Origin: Malania oleifera
Taxonomy: Eukaryota; Streptophyta; Magnoliopsida; Santalales; Ximeniaceae
Length of the DNA stretch: 64,000 nt
NCBI RefSeq assembly: GCF_029873635.1
Contig: NC_080426.1
Coordinates: forward strand, 50,234,093-50,298,092
Direction of reading: 5' to 3'
The translations under genes were made by a program, and so were the position numbers. The notes under the pieces were generated by a model. The model searched no databases. It was not told where the DNA came from and worked only from the letters and a program-made list of their open reading frames with translations. Below are positions 25,174 to 37,386 of the stretch, piece after piece. The stretch's first letter is position 1. Every line of letters starts with the position of its first letter.

Positions 25174-27186
25174 TGTAACGACCTACTTAACTTATTCTAT
25201 AATAAAATATAATAAATAAAATAGTCAACCCAAACCCATGGGTAGCGGGGACACCTATCATACACAGCGGAACCTAGGCAGCAGTAAATGTAAATCATCA
25301 TTCTCGTAACCATAAAATGTATAATACCAAAGTTAACTATATTCCAAAACACTGTATTTATATATAATCTCCTAAAAATACAAAGATATTACTAGGATTC
25401 CATATCAGGATCTCCTGATCCTAGTTCAAACTTACCCTTCTAATGGGGTAGCACAACAGACTCAATGGCGGCCACGACCCACTGGTCCTTCTGGGTTTCC
25501 TAAAAAATATTTAAGCTCGGGGGTGAGACACTTTTTAGTAAGGAAAAATAAACTAACTATAGTTGTGTGACAACATGAATATTTGATGCAATTATATATA
25601 TACAGTACATTTCATATACCTGAAAACATTCATCATAACATACTGAATAACCATATACTTTCGTGTTTTCTAATAAATCATACAGTTCATAAAATGTCTA
25701 ATATAGCTGATAATACTAAAAATTTGCCCAAGATGTATAGCTAGCTGATGTCATGTATTACCCCCCATGATGGTTTGTGCAGCCCAAAGGCGGGACCCGA
25801 CAATGGCTAGTCGACCACTGCTGAGTCAAAAATGTCTGTAAGTATGATGGGCCCGCCACACCCTGGTCCGAACTGTCAGGTGGACATCTACAACTCTACA
25901 CTAAAAGCCGCATCGAATATCCATCTCCCATCCCTTCGTGGGACGGTTAGCACAAATCTGAACATAGTAATTTGATCTGTATAGCTACGGTACCGTGCTC
26001 CTATAACTGAACTGAACTATCATTCGGATTCTGATAATACATAATACATGATAATATACAGTTTAACGTAAATAGATTGATAGCATTTTCTGTAATAACA
26101 TAAATACATATGGCCTTACGCCGTTTACTTTCATATCTGTGGCCTCGTGCTAAAATCATACATATACACGACCTCGTGCCGGTTATCAATCAGGGTCTTG
26201 CGCCCATTCCATACATATCATTCTGAATAAATAATCCATTTATCATGTATTTTGAAACTATAAGGTACTGCAATATTTCATAACTTCTGAAATCATACTT
26301 CATTCATAAAATTATCATAAAATAATATTTATCATGTAAAATAATATTCATGCCAAACAATGCTAAATAAAATCATACATTTCATTCCAAAATTGTATTT
26401 CCTGTATAATAATAGTATTTTCCCAAACATGCATTTTCTTAATAATATACAAATATAATACATATTTTCCTAAAAATTAATTAGCTGATAAATAATGATA
26501 ATTTGCATGAAAAATAGCTGCTTTAGTTTATTCCCTTACTTGACACTGAAAAGAAACCCCCTAAAATGCACTCGTCCTACACCCGCAAGGTTCCCCGCTC
26601 AACACCCTGAATTCAACAATTCCCAAAACTAAATTTTAGTATTTTCTCGTGAATAACATTTCCTATAACTATGGTAAGACCAAATTTTGCTTAAAAAGCC
26701 TTACCTGAAGCTAAGGACAAATTTCAATTCTGCCCCACCAACGATCCGCTTTGGTAGATTTGGAGAGAACTTTCCCAGGAGTGTCGTGGTGGCCTCAGAT
26801 CATCGATCTGGTGAACTACAGAGCCGAAATCGAAGAGAGAGAAGAGAGACACCGTAGGGAGGAGAGAGAGAGAAAAAAATTTTCTTCCAATTTTCTGCAT
26901 AAAATCCGAGGTTTGGACTATTTATAATATGGGTTTCGTCGACGAGCCACGTCTTCTCATCAACGAGGTTGAGAGGCAATTCGTCGACAAACTCTCACCT
27001 TCGTTGATGAAATTCAGAATTGTCCAAAACATCTCTCGGTATTTTCTGGTCGACGAAATGCACCTTCGTCGACGAGCTCATAATGCTTTCGCGTTTGTCG
27101 ATGAAGCCTGTTGCCTCCTCCTGTTACTATTTCCCATTTAACCTTTTCTTTATTATTTAAATACCATTATTCTTCGGGTCATTACA
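25174..27186 (-). repeat. 5' LTR of G1
   Basis: It is 2,013 bases long, with TGTAACGACC and GGTCATTACA ends, and matches 18106-20129 along its length with scattered substitutions and small indels. It carries the same palindrome cluster (about 26935-27075), followed on the minus strand by a TATA box (about 26918-26930). Confidence 0.92.
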
Positions 27187-27191
27187 TGCAT
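27187..27191. repeat. Right target duplication of G1 (TGCAT)
   Basis: Identical to 18101-18105. Confidence 0.95.
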
Positions 27192-27210
27192 TATCATCAA
27201 AGCAGTCATT

Positions 27211-27546
27211 TTAGGCAACTGATGATTTAGCATACGAATCATCACATGCTTCATTGCACAAATCAGTGAATGAGGTAGAGTTACAATCATATACCTCATC
27301 GTCTACCAATGCTATTTGATCATGATTGTGGCTCGTAACATTTGGAGTGGCAGTCTCCATTTCCTGGGTCACTCCATACTTCCTTTCGAGGTCAACCCAG
27401 ATTTCATGTGCACTTTTACAAGCCACAAAATCAAGCAAGATATCAAAATCTAAAGAGCAATATAATAAGTCCATGGCATGTGAATTTGTATGCATAACAT
27501 TATTATCATTTTCAACTACAGCTATGCAAATTCCTTTATCAATCAC
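27211..27546 (-). pseudogene. Copia gag, N-terminal part (right of G1 insertion)
   Basis: The frame shows the copia gag signature NSHAMDLLYCSLDFDI followed by CKSAHEIWVDLERKYGVTQE, then an acidic Cys/Asp-rich tail that continues across G1 at 18101. It lies about 190 bases downstream of the primer site of the same element. A true gag start further upstream in this reading was not fixed. Confidence 0.75.
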
Positions 27547-27725
27547 CTGCCAGACCCTCTAGTTCACAGATTTAAAAAATATGCTCATTCGATTTTTCCA
27601 CTAGGTGTAATTTACACCGCAAAATAATAGAGGATTGGAAGGTGATCATCCCTCTCTAAATGGGGACACATCAATGAGAGCCATTGCGATCTTTTACAAA
27701 AGCTGTTAAGCCTAGTGCAACGAGA

Positions 27726-27736
27726 CTCTGATACCA
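27726..27736 (-). other. Primer-binding site of the minus-strand copia element
   Basis: The minus strand reads TGGTATCAGAG, complementary to the initiator tRNA-Met 3' end, two bases after the LTR end at 27739. It orients the copia element and shows that 27739-29693 is a 5' LTR. Confidence 0.88.
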
Positions 27737-27738
27737 AT

Positions 27739-29693
27739 TGTTAGAATTGATGTATTCCCAAAAGGGAGGGTGAATTGGAATTTTAAAATTTTTCTCCTAG
27801 GTTAAGTAAGATATCAGTATTATTTCGCAACCTAGGGTCTTTCTAAGTAATCCCAAATGTGCAAATAAGATTAATATGCGGAAAGTAAATCCTGCACAGC
27901 ATTCACAATATAACATACACGTGCAGTAAATAAATTTACGAAAAAATAAAATGCATATATGATATGTTATCAGGGTTCGGCCAATACTGCCTATGTCCCC
28001 GCCTTGGCTCACAAGTGCAAGGATTATCACTATTGCTCACTTAACGGGTGGAGCGGCACCAGTTATAACCAAGTCAATTAGCGGGTCTGACCTCAACCTA
28101 AACACACCTTAACAGGATGGTGCACCTTGCTTTCCTAACTGGGTCAAAGCCAATCTGAGACTATTTGATAGGGCTAGTCTCCCTCTTCAAGCCCTTGCCT
28201 AGAATACAATAATGAAATACAAATTTTTGTGTACAACCAAATATGTTTCTTAAACTAAGCAAATGTGTACCAATATGCTTAACCAAATAATGCACTCATA
28301 TATGATAGGATATCAAGTTCAAGTGAGATTTTGTTAACTAATGTGGTAACTCTAAAACACGATGTAAATCAATGTGTGTATATGAGAGTGAGGCTTTTGA
28401 TGTCAAGCCAATATGCTTGTAATGTGATTAATCATAAGTTTTCTATAACCCTAACAGATATCTTAAACAATATTTCTCAAATATCAAGCACAATACATAA
28501 TAGGGTTTTCAATCTTACTAAAAATGTTTTCATCAAAGTACAAATCAAGCTTATGAAAACTTGCAATGAGGATGCAAGATCTTAAGCCACACAAGGGTTT
28601 TTCCCAATCAAATATTTATGAATGAAATATTATGGGAAAAACCTTAGCTAACTCTCCAAAAATCAACACATAATCAGATATAAACAAGGGAGACTTTAGC
28701 TTATACAAATGATATGAAAACACTACCTTCTTTCAAAGCAAGTGGCCAAATGAGTACAAGAGGTAGGTTTTTGGCAATAGGATTGAAGAGATATGAAAGT
28801 ATAAGGATTGTGGACAAAAATATTTTCAGAGAATTTTTACTAATCTTAAATTATAATCCATGCTTAATTTTTGCAAATGGAGGGCTATATATAGAATTTG
28901 GAAAAAATATAGTCATTGGGGACACGCTGGGTATTTTGAAAAAGATTAAATAAGTTTAATTAAAGTTAACCCGATTTAACTCTTGGTAAAAATTCAACAA
29001 CCTGAGAGGCTCTGTTGACCGTGTTTGAGATTCGGTTGACCGTAGTGTCCAGTTTGGTCGATCGTGGAAAAATTGAACTAAAAGTATGGTCGACCATCTT
29101 AAGGGTTTCAAAGGTGATTTTCCAAATCCGCGCGGTTCAGTCAACCAAATCATTTTGAACTAGGAGGTTCGATTGACCAGGCGGTTGGAAATTCCCAAGT
29201 GGGGGTTCGGTTGACTAGGGCATTTCCTATGTATTTCTAGTCGGTCGACCGAAGGATCAACTTATTAACCCGGTGGGGTTTGGTCAATCGAAGATCTCAG
29301 TGTAATTGAGGTCGGTCGATCAAACATGCCAATTTCAGCATTTTCAGTCATTTTCTCTTTAAAATGTTGTCCTTATTCATATGATGACTAACTTAATTTT
29401 AATGGGGCACTTTTTTATGCATTGCATGGGGGACCTAAGGTCAGTCTAGTTCATTTTGAGTTTAAGCCCTATCATGCATGATATGCATTAATTATTATAG
29501 ATCATAATGCCTTAAATATTACAGATCCAATTAAAATAAAAATACAAAAGATAAATATTTCGGGTCTTGATTTTCTTTAAGTCCATGTGCATCATATAGA
29601 AACCTCCAATTGATCCTGCACACAAACTCATCAAACATTAAGTACCAAGGTATTTGTCATAATCAAAACAGGATCTGACCTATAAGGTCAACA
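27739..29693 (-). repeat. 5' LTR of minus-strand copia element
   Basis: On the minus strand it starts TGTTGACCTTATAGGTC and ends CACCCTCCC...TCTAACA. It is 1,955 bases long. GTCGACC-type palindromes lie at about 28990-29330, with a TATA box (CTATATATAG, 28884-28893) just downstream. Related in layout to the LTRs at 869 and 34577. No 3' LTR partner was found: the element loses recognisable sequence left of about 17400, so it is a deletion derivative. Confidence 0.82.
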
Positions 29694-30447
29694 AAATCCT
29701 AACTTCTCCTTCATTCACTTATGCAAATCATTCTTGGAGAAAATTTTTACTGGGTTTGAATCTTTGAAGCTTTCACATACATATTTATACTCAAAGATCA
29801 TATACTCTCTTTTTTGCAAAAATCTTATTGAGAAACACCCTAAACTCTATTGATCTTTAAAATCATATCTTGTGAAAAGTGTTTAAGATTTTCATTTGTA
29901 CACACTTGCTTTCAAGAAGCATTTCATTGTACTCAAATTTTATCTCATTTGTATATCACAGTTTGGGTATAAAACTGGGCCAAACGTAGGATATTATCTG
30001 GAAAGGTAGGCTTCGCGTTGGGAAGAAGCAGATTATAATAAGGCAACTCCGCCTTGGTTAAGGAGCGTATTAGTGGAATCCTCAAATGGGTTTTCTTGAG
30101 GTGAGGATGTAGGTGAGATTTTCCAAATCTCGTAAAATTTTGTGTTTGCTTCTCTTTCCCTTCTCTCTTTAAATTTCCACTTCTGTATGGTTATATTTAC
30201 TTTATAGTGATTATTGTGAATGCCTTAAATTTATATAGCACTTGAGATTGGTTGTGTATTACTGATTGCTTGAGAAATCATAAGCCTGAATTGTTTGGTT
30301 GTGTAATAGTGAAACCTGTATATCTCTAAGCTTGTGACTTTGTTGTCGAGTTTTAAAAATAGGGCATACGTGACCTAGAATTTTTAAAATATCCAATTCA
30401 CTCTCTCTCTCCCCCCCCCCCTTCTTGGGAATACACCAAAAATCACA
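29694..30447 (+). repeat. Plus-strand LTR remnant (R/U5 part)
   Basis: The end pattern (ATCCAATTCAC, a C-run, CTTCTTGGGAATACACC) matches the 3' ends of the LTRs at 869-3387 and 34577-36633, in plus orientation. Its 5' half is missing because the minus-strand copia LTR abuts it at 29693. The exact right end is uncertain. Confidence 0.55.
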
Positions 30448-33400
30448 ACTCTTCCTCTGCTCTTCAATCTAAAATCCAAAGCTCTGTAGACCCCCTAATG
30501 TGCCAACCTTCCACCTTCTTTCACTCTCAAATTTTCAATCCTTTCCCTATTCTTCCTTTCAAAATTTTCAATATTAATCTCTCAACCTTTTTTGGCTCAC
30601 TCTTTTTTTCTCAAAATTTTTTCCCCTCTTTTGATTCCTTGAAGTGTTCTATTTATATGCCAAAGAGAGAACAACCAATTAATTTTGATTAATCAATCAA
30701 TTTTAAAATCAAATTGGTTGATTCTATTTCTGATTTGTTTACATTCATTCACCCATTACTGACCCCCTCACTTTTTTCTTTTTTCTTTTTTTATGTGTAC
30801 AAGTATCAATATGAAGGAGCTGGCCCACCAGAATGGAGCTGCTCTTTTATGTATTATTATTATTATTATTTTATTATTTTTCATGCAATTATTATTTTTT
30901 ATTCATTTTTTATTGTACTAATTACAAAATAATATATAAGTTTGAATTGAATGGTGAGGATGAGGAAGATGAGGGATCATACCTAGGAAAAAATCCTAGA
31001 GGACATCAAAATTTAAAAACAAAAAAAAATAAAAATCTAAACTTTACTATATAAAACCTCAGACAAGATGGGGTGTCTGCAAGTACTATAGGATGTTACA
31101 ACTAAAAATGCAGTCTTTTGTGATGACAAAGCAATTGTGACTAAAGCATACCTTAAGGTATTTCAAGTTGTCCCCAAAAGTTAGGCAGAATATGAAATTT
31201 TATTTTCCTAGAAAAGGATTTAAGCATAAGAGTTTGCATCCAAAATGATGTCGTCTAGTGACAACATGAGTCGTGGCAATAAATAGTTTCTATTGTAGTG
31301 TGGATTACATGACAAGTTTGTGTTGGAAAATAGTAACACTTTTGCATCAAGCATTCATGAATAATTTTATCAAAATGATGAAATTCATACACAACTACAT
31401 ATTATGCATTCGTTACATATGCATGTAATAATTTCTTGAATGCTAAGAATAATTAGAAAATCATTACATCAATCGTCGTTGCTCAAATCAAAATTGAGCA
31501 AATATTTATCATTCATCTAAATCATCAACCAAAGGGAAAAACTTATCCTATTAGTTGGGATTTTTTATGCTTAGTTGATTACAATCATATAAACTTAATT
31601 ACATAAAAGTGCATGACACCATGTATGGATGACATTGCAATTGAAAGCAAGTATTTAGATGGTTTATCACTTTATAAATATAGAAGAATTAATTAATGCA
31701 AGTAACCTAAAAGGTTGTAAGCAAAGGTGCCATTTGAACTTGAGAGGGTAAATGGGCACCTTTTAAAGAAGTGTGGTTCAAGAGAAAAGACAAACAATCA
31801 AGTTTAAAATATTCCAAATATAATTACATTGAATAGCTTGCAAAGATAATGGCCCAAGAACTTGTGAAAAGGCAACTTAATGGCATTAGGATGGAAAATT
31901 CGATGTTTAAAATTCAGCAATGATAGAACCATATCTCAATTCAATTCATATTGACCATTGTTTTTAGTTCAATGAGTCATAGTACGTCACATGAATCGAT
32001 GGAAATGCATATTAAATATTACACCAAGATAATGTATTTTGTTCGTACTCGTAATGAAATGGAGGGTAACCTAATATCCATCATGGACCTATGGTGTAAA
32101 TATGCAAATATTCTTAACTAAGGGGATTAGGGTTGTAACCAAGCCAAGTTAGCAAAACTCTAAGATATTTAGGGTTGACTAGATTAATAAATGAGTTTAA
32201 AATTGATATTGAGCAAATTAGCCAAGTACAATCTTGATTTTATTAAGTTTATCTATTAAACGAACTTAAAACAACCTAACTGAGCCAAGTCTACTCCTAT
32301 TCAAACTTTCATCATTTATTAATAAACTTTAAAATTAAGTTTAATCACTCTTAGTATAAATAAATAGGCAAAGTCAATTCACTTTGCAGTCCTAGATGTA
32401 GTCTTTTGATCGATTTGTTTACTACTACATTATGTTATGAAAAAAGATTTTAAACAAAAAATAAAAAAACATGTGATTAGTGGTTGCTTGGGAGAAATTA
32501 ACTTTAAGAAATAAATACTTAAAATGAGTTATAAGCTGAACTTGTAAATGAGTCCCTAAATGAGCCTGAAAATGAGCTAAAATTGTAGGCAAAAATACAA
32601 ATAAACTCACAAGTTTGCTTAACAAGTCATTATAAACAAGCCAACTTGTGAACTAGTTAAAAAAGTAATTTCATGAGTCCGATGAGTTGAGTATGATTTT
32701 GCTAACTTGAACTTGGCTTGTTCGTTTAATAAACTTTAAATTTATGCTTGAACTTTCTCATATATTTTAGTGAATGACTTTAAAGAAATTATTATTAGGC
32801 CAAGTGTTGAATACCTCATGCAAGGTACTGTGGCTTATTCAACCTTACATAAGTTACATTCATGAAAGGATGTAGTAGCATGTTCTAATAATATCATGTA
32901 GTCAATAAACAACTAAAAGAGATGAAGGACTTTGTGTGGGATAAATTTGGTTTGTAAAACAGAAGTGCTAGCTTCTTCTTCAATGTGAAATTTAGACTAA
33001 ATTTGATTTACTACCTCAATATCACTAGATGAAAGCTTAAGTTGTTATGCAAAACCTTTATCTATATAAAGGACTTCCAAAGTTATTTATGTGATTTGAT
33101 TTTAAAAGTATTTTTGAAAAAAAAATGATAAAAGAACATTAGAAAATTTCAAAATAATCAAGAGATATATCCAAAGGGGGGGGGGGTGTATATCCAAGTG
33201 ATATTAAAAGAGGTGAGTTTTGGGTACAAGTAAGCACCAAAGAGTATGCACTTTAAACCAAACTAAGGATTTTGAATTTGTCTTTTAGGATAAATTCTAC
33301 ATACTTTAGAAATTATATAGAGAACTTCACAACATCTATTCTCTCCTTCACAAATTGTGCTAAAGTACAATTTTACTGCATAAAAACAATAAGTAGATTA

Positions 33401-34576
33401 TATTAATCTTGCACTCTCTAAAGGTGTTCGACAGATCATTTTTCATTTGTGTAACTGTAGATAAACTAATAATAGTTTAGAGGTTATTCCTCCAATTCAT
33501 TTGAACTTGTTGCACACGTACATGAACAATTTGTTCATGTTGAGGATATATAAAAAGCCTAAAGTATTGTGCCATGAAGTCGCTTTCCAGTACACAAGTT
33601 TAATATCCACCATTAAATTTTGTTCTAGTTAACATTTAATCTATACAGAGAAACTCAAATAAGGGTCAAATATTCTCACTTTGAGGGGTCATGACACTTG
33701 TGTTGCGATGAGTGTATGAACAATTAATTCATTGGCTTTTAATATCTACGACTATGAGCAAGTTCATGTATGACATTTGAGGCCAAACAACGATGTTTTT
33801 GAAGTATTGAGTGTGTGGTTCAACTTAAGTTTACTCTTTCTGCATTCTATAGGCATTCTTCGTTCATTATTTTAAGGTACAACTATAAGCTTGTGCCATA
33901 CAACAAGAGGTAGAACATCTCGTATCTTGTACCCCTTTTATCTCTTATAAGATTCAAACTTTAAACTTGAAATATGAATATTTAAATTTTAGTGATTGAT
34001 ATGTCCCATAAGGGATAATATTAATGTTAGTTTTGATTAATTCACATAATTTGCCATTTCTCAATCACCAAAATAGAAATAATATAAATTAAAAGGAAGC
34101 TAAGGATGAAGAATTCACGTTTTATCTCACATAAGATAAACACAGTTACTTTGATAATGAAACTTATAAGTTCAAACAAAAAACTGATGAATAGAATGGA
34201 ATCGATGTTAGTGTTTGATTTCTTTATATATTCTCCATTCATTTCTTTATTCCATTTCATTGCTAACCCATTTTATTTTGCTAATCAAATGTGAGTAATT
34301 TGAAGAAATTATTAGGTAAACTTGCCTAACAACACCAAATCAATCAAATCCTTAATTTTTTTCAACTATTTAAATCAAACTTTCTCATAATTATAATATA
34401 TAATTATTAAATTATGATAATATTTTTAATTAATATTTAAGAATTTTGTATTAAATAAAACATTAATGGTTATTATTTTTCGATTAACAATAATGTTATG
34501 ATTCTTTTGTGTTTATAATATTATTAGTTTATCAAATTTTTTAAGTTTATCATTAATTTTTAATTAATTAAATAAT
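30448..34576. other. AT-rich intergenic stretch, no gene recognised
   Basis: Only short frames in low-complexity sequence are present: a TTA/TAT microsatellite near 30850-30900 and a G-run near 33177-33187. No domain, repeat boundary or RNA gene was recognised. It may hold old, decayed repeats. Confidence 0.5.
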
Positions 34577-36633
34577 TGTTGACTTTTTGAGTCCTATCTC
34601 ACTTTTTATAATGACAAATACAAAGTATTTAGTATTTGCCGAATTTGTGTGCAGGATCACATTGGCGAAATCATATGATGGCACACAGTCGCTCGAAAAA
34701 AAAGAAGACCCAAAGTGTCAAATTTCTTTGTAATTCATATTCAATTTATTGAGTCTGTAATAATTAATTATCAGTTTGTAATAATTTGCATATCATGCAT
34801 GTAGGAACCTATAAGTTCAAGACCATAAATTGACCTTAGGGATTCGGTCGACCGACGTCAAGTTTTTTAGGCTAAGTTAAAATGTCTAAACCTTAGGAAA
34901 GACCCTAAGACCTTGCACTAACACTTTAGTAAGTCCTCATTATCACATATACTAACAGAAGAAACAATTGAATTGAAATAGAACTTAAAATACTAAAGTA
35001 GTAAGATTTCAGGCGACCGTACCTTGGTGCTCAAAATACCTCAGTCGACCAAACTGTTGAATGAGTCAGCGTGTTGACTTGACTTCGGGCGACCGAACCA
35101 AAAAGGACTTTACCATCCCCGGACAACTAAATATATACCCTGTCATTTTCCAACAACTCAGGTGCCCGAACTTCACGTTCAAAATACCCTCGGACGATCG
35201 AAAGTGCAAGTTCGGTAGACCGAACTTGAGACTAGGTGACCGAACCTCGAGAGTTTGGAAAATCACCTTAGTTCAGTAAACCGACCCTTTCCTCCGGCAC
35301 TCAAACGTGAAAAATAACTTTTTCACATGTGTTTGTTCAAGCGACCGAACCTAAGGTCCGGGTGACCGAAAGTCTCTGGTTTGCTCAATTTTTACTGCGG
35401 GTAATTGAGATTAATTAAGAATAAATTGATTTTAAAATTCATTAAACAAATTTAAGAATACCCTTTATGTCCTAACAGTCATATTTTTTGTGAAGGCTAT
35501 ATATATGCCTTCATTTGCAAAGATTAGAGATTAGAGATTAGATTAAATTTGTTTTTTTCTCTAAAATTCCTTGAGCATACAAGCCTATATACTCCAACCT
35601 TTTTATTCCTTTGAAAAATCAACCTTAATGAGAGTATCTTGAGTATACCATATATTTCCTACGTGCTTATACTCTCATATAAGTGTATTGATTTTTTATT
35701 TTAGTGAGAGTAAGCCTAGAGGTCTTCTCCAGTGATTTAATTCATAAATTCATTGTGGGGAAATTTTTTTAAGCTTGTGAGTCTTTGCACTCTCATTGTA
35801 ATACTCAAAAGCTTATCTTGTGTTGTGAAGAAAAATATTTTTGACAATTTTGTTTTTAAAAATATCTCTTATGCTTAATATTTTGAGATATTTGATCATT
35901 CTATTTGAAATATTTGAAACTCGATTTTGTGATTGATATATTGATATATTGTTTCAAAGATAGTTTGAGAATACACTCTTGTTCTTGATTGATTATAGAC
36001 ATTAGATTGAGTGTTATCACACATATTGCACTGAACTTATAATTCTTATCTGTTTGACGTGCATTGATTATAGCTTGTGCGTATCGGTACAAATCTACTT
36101 GTATTAGAAGCATATTTAATTGTACGCAAAAATCATATTGATTGTTGTATTTTAGGCGTGCCCTAAGGGGTTTTGATCTAACCCGTAAGGATCAGGTTGG
36201 AGTTAGCTCTGTGAATTTGACCTAGAGCCTTTTCCGCCCCACAAGGAGAGTTTGTGAAGGCTGAGATTAGCCCTACTTTAATTTGACCTGGTTGTAAACG
36301 GTGTCGCTCCACCCGTTAAGTGAGCAATAGTGGTAATCCTTGGGTTTGCAAGTTGAGACGGTGACGTAAGCAGTATTGACCGAACCCCGATAACATATTG
36401 TGTGTGCACTTTACATTTTAATACTTTATATTTACTGCACATGTATGATATTCTCAATTGTTTTTGAATGCTACGCATGATTTTAATTTTCGCACATTAT
36501 ATTTATCTGTGCATTTGAAATTGTATAGACAAACCCTAAGTTGTGTATATATTGCTTTTGGATAGTTTAACTTAGGAGATAAATTTTTAAAATATCAATT
36601 CACCCCCCTCTTAGGAATACACCAAAGTCAACA
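34577..36633 (+). repeat. Probable solo LTR, copia type
   Basis: The terminal inverted repeat is TGTTGACTTT / AAAGTCAACA. The flanks ATAAT (34572-34576) and ATAAC (36634-36638) fit a 5-bp target duplication with one change. The start TGTTGACTTTTTGAGTCC is identical to the LTR at 869. GTCGACC-type motifs (34845-35370) lie before a TATA box inside a short palindrome (GAAGGCTATATATATGCCTT, about 35492). No internal element sequence flanks it. Confidence 0.82.
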
Positions 36634-37016
36634 ATAACCATCATATTCATAAATTATTTAAACATACAAATTTCCCACCACATAAATTTATAAATAGGTA
36701 AAATTAGTAAAATCACTAATTACCATTTAAAAGGTATTTTTATTTTTTAAGAAATGTTTTTAAAAATTACAATAAATATTCTTTTGGGTGCATTTCTAAT
36801 ATTAATTTTGTACACAAGTATTTATTTTAAATAAGGGATTTTTAAAAAGTGGTAGCAAACGGGGCACAGGCTTCCAAGCGAGTACGGGTCGGGTCGAGTC
36901 GGGTCGCAGGAGTCAACTATGGGTCTCCGAACAGTAGTACCCACCACTCGCCTGAAAAGGACAATTCTAGTTGCAGTTTTAAATGCAACCCACCGATCCT
37001 GTGAAGCCCGTCAACC

Positions 37017-37047
<31 letters not shown>

Positions 37048-37240
37048 ATTTACTCACAGTGATTCTATTTTCTCTCTCTATCTATCTCTTGTATCTCACT
37101 CCCCAAATCCATATTCTGTAGTCATTTTCCCTTGCCATTAACTCCACAACTCTCTCCCCCTCCATTGCTTCATCTACACTCTCTCTCTCTTCTGTGTAGC
37201 TCTCCCACCCAAACCTAACGTTAAATCTGAGCATTAATTT

Positions 37241-37283
<43 letters not shown>

Positions 37284-37386
37284 ATATGCCCTTTGCCGTT
37301 ATGTGTTAATGGGAAATTGCTGCAGGGTTTGTATATATAGTTCCTATGGTTGATCTTCGAACCCCATTAGCCTGAGAGAGGGAGAG
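36634..37386 (+). promoter_or_regulatory. Upstream region of the ABI-like gene
   Basis: This holds a TC microsatellite of about 13 units (37020-37047), further CT-rich blocks of the kind common in plant core promoters and leaders, and a TA microsatellite (37248-37279). No unambiguous TATA box or start site can be fixed. The start of transcription is probably between about 37050 and 37250. Confidence 0.45.

Larger units (their letters stand above)
18106..27186 (-). mobile_element. Full-length Ty3/gypsy element G1 (Tekay/Del-like)
   Basis: The element is 9,081 bases long and oriented on the minus strand: 5' LTR 27186-25174, primer site 25170-25158, gag, protease, reverse transcriptase, RNase H, integrase, chromodomain-like tail, polypurine tract 20142-20130, 3' LTR 20129-18106. 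LTR ends are inverted repeats (TGTAATGACC / GGTCATTACA) and the flanks are an exact 5-bp duplication, TGCAT. The two LTRs are similar throughout but not identical: eight differences were counted by eye in the first 118 aligned bases, so the insertion is not recent. Frameshifts and catalytic-site changes make it non-autonomous now. It interrupts a copia gag gene. Confidence 0.93.

Noticed and set aside
33177-33190. G-run at 33177 as the end of another LTR
   Set aside because: The flanking LTR end motifs (AATTCAC, GGGAATACACC) and TG...CA termini are missing.
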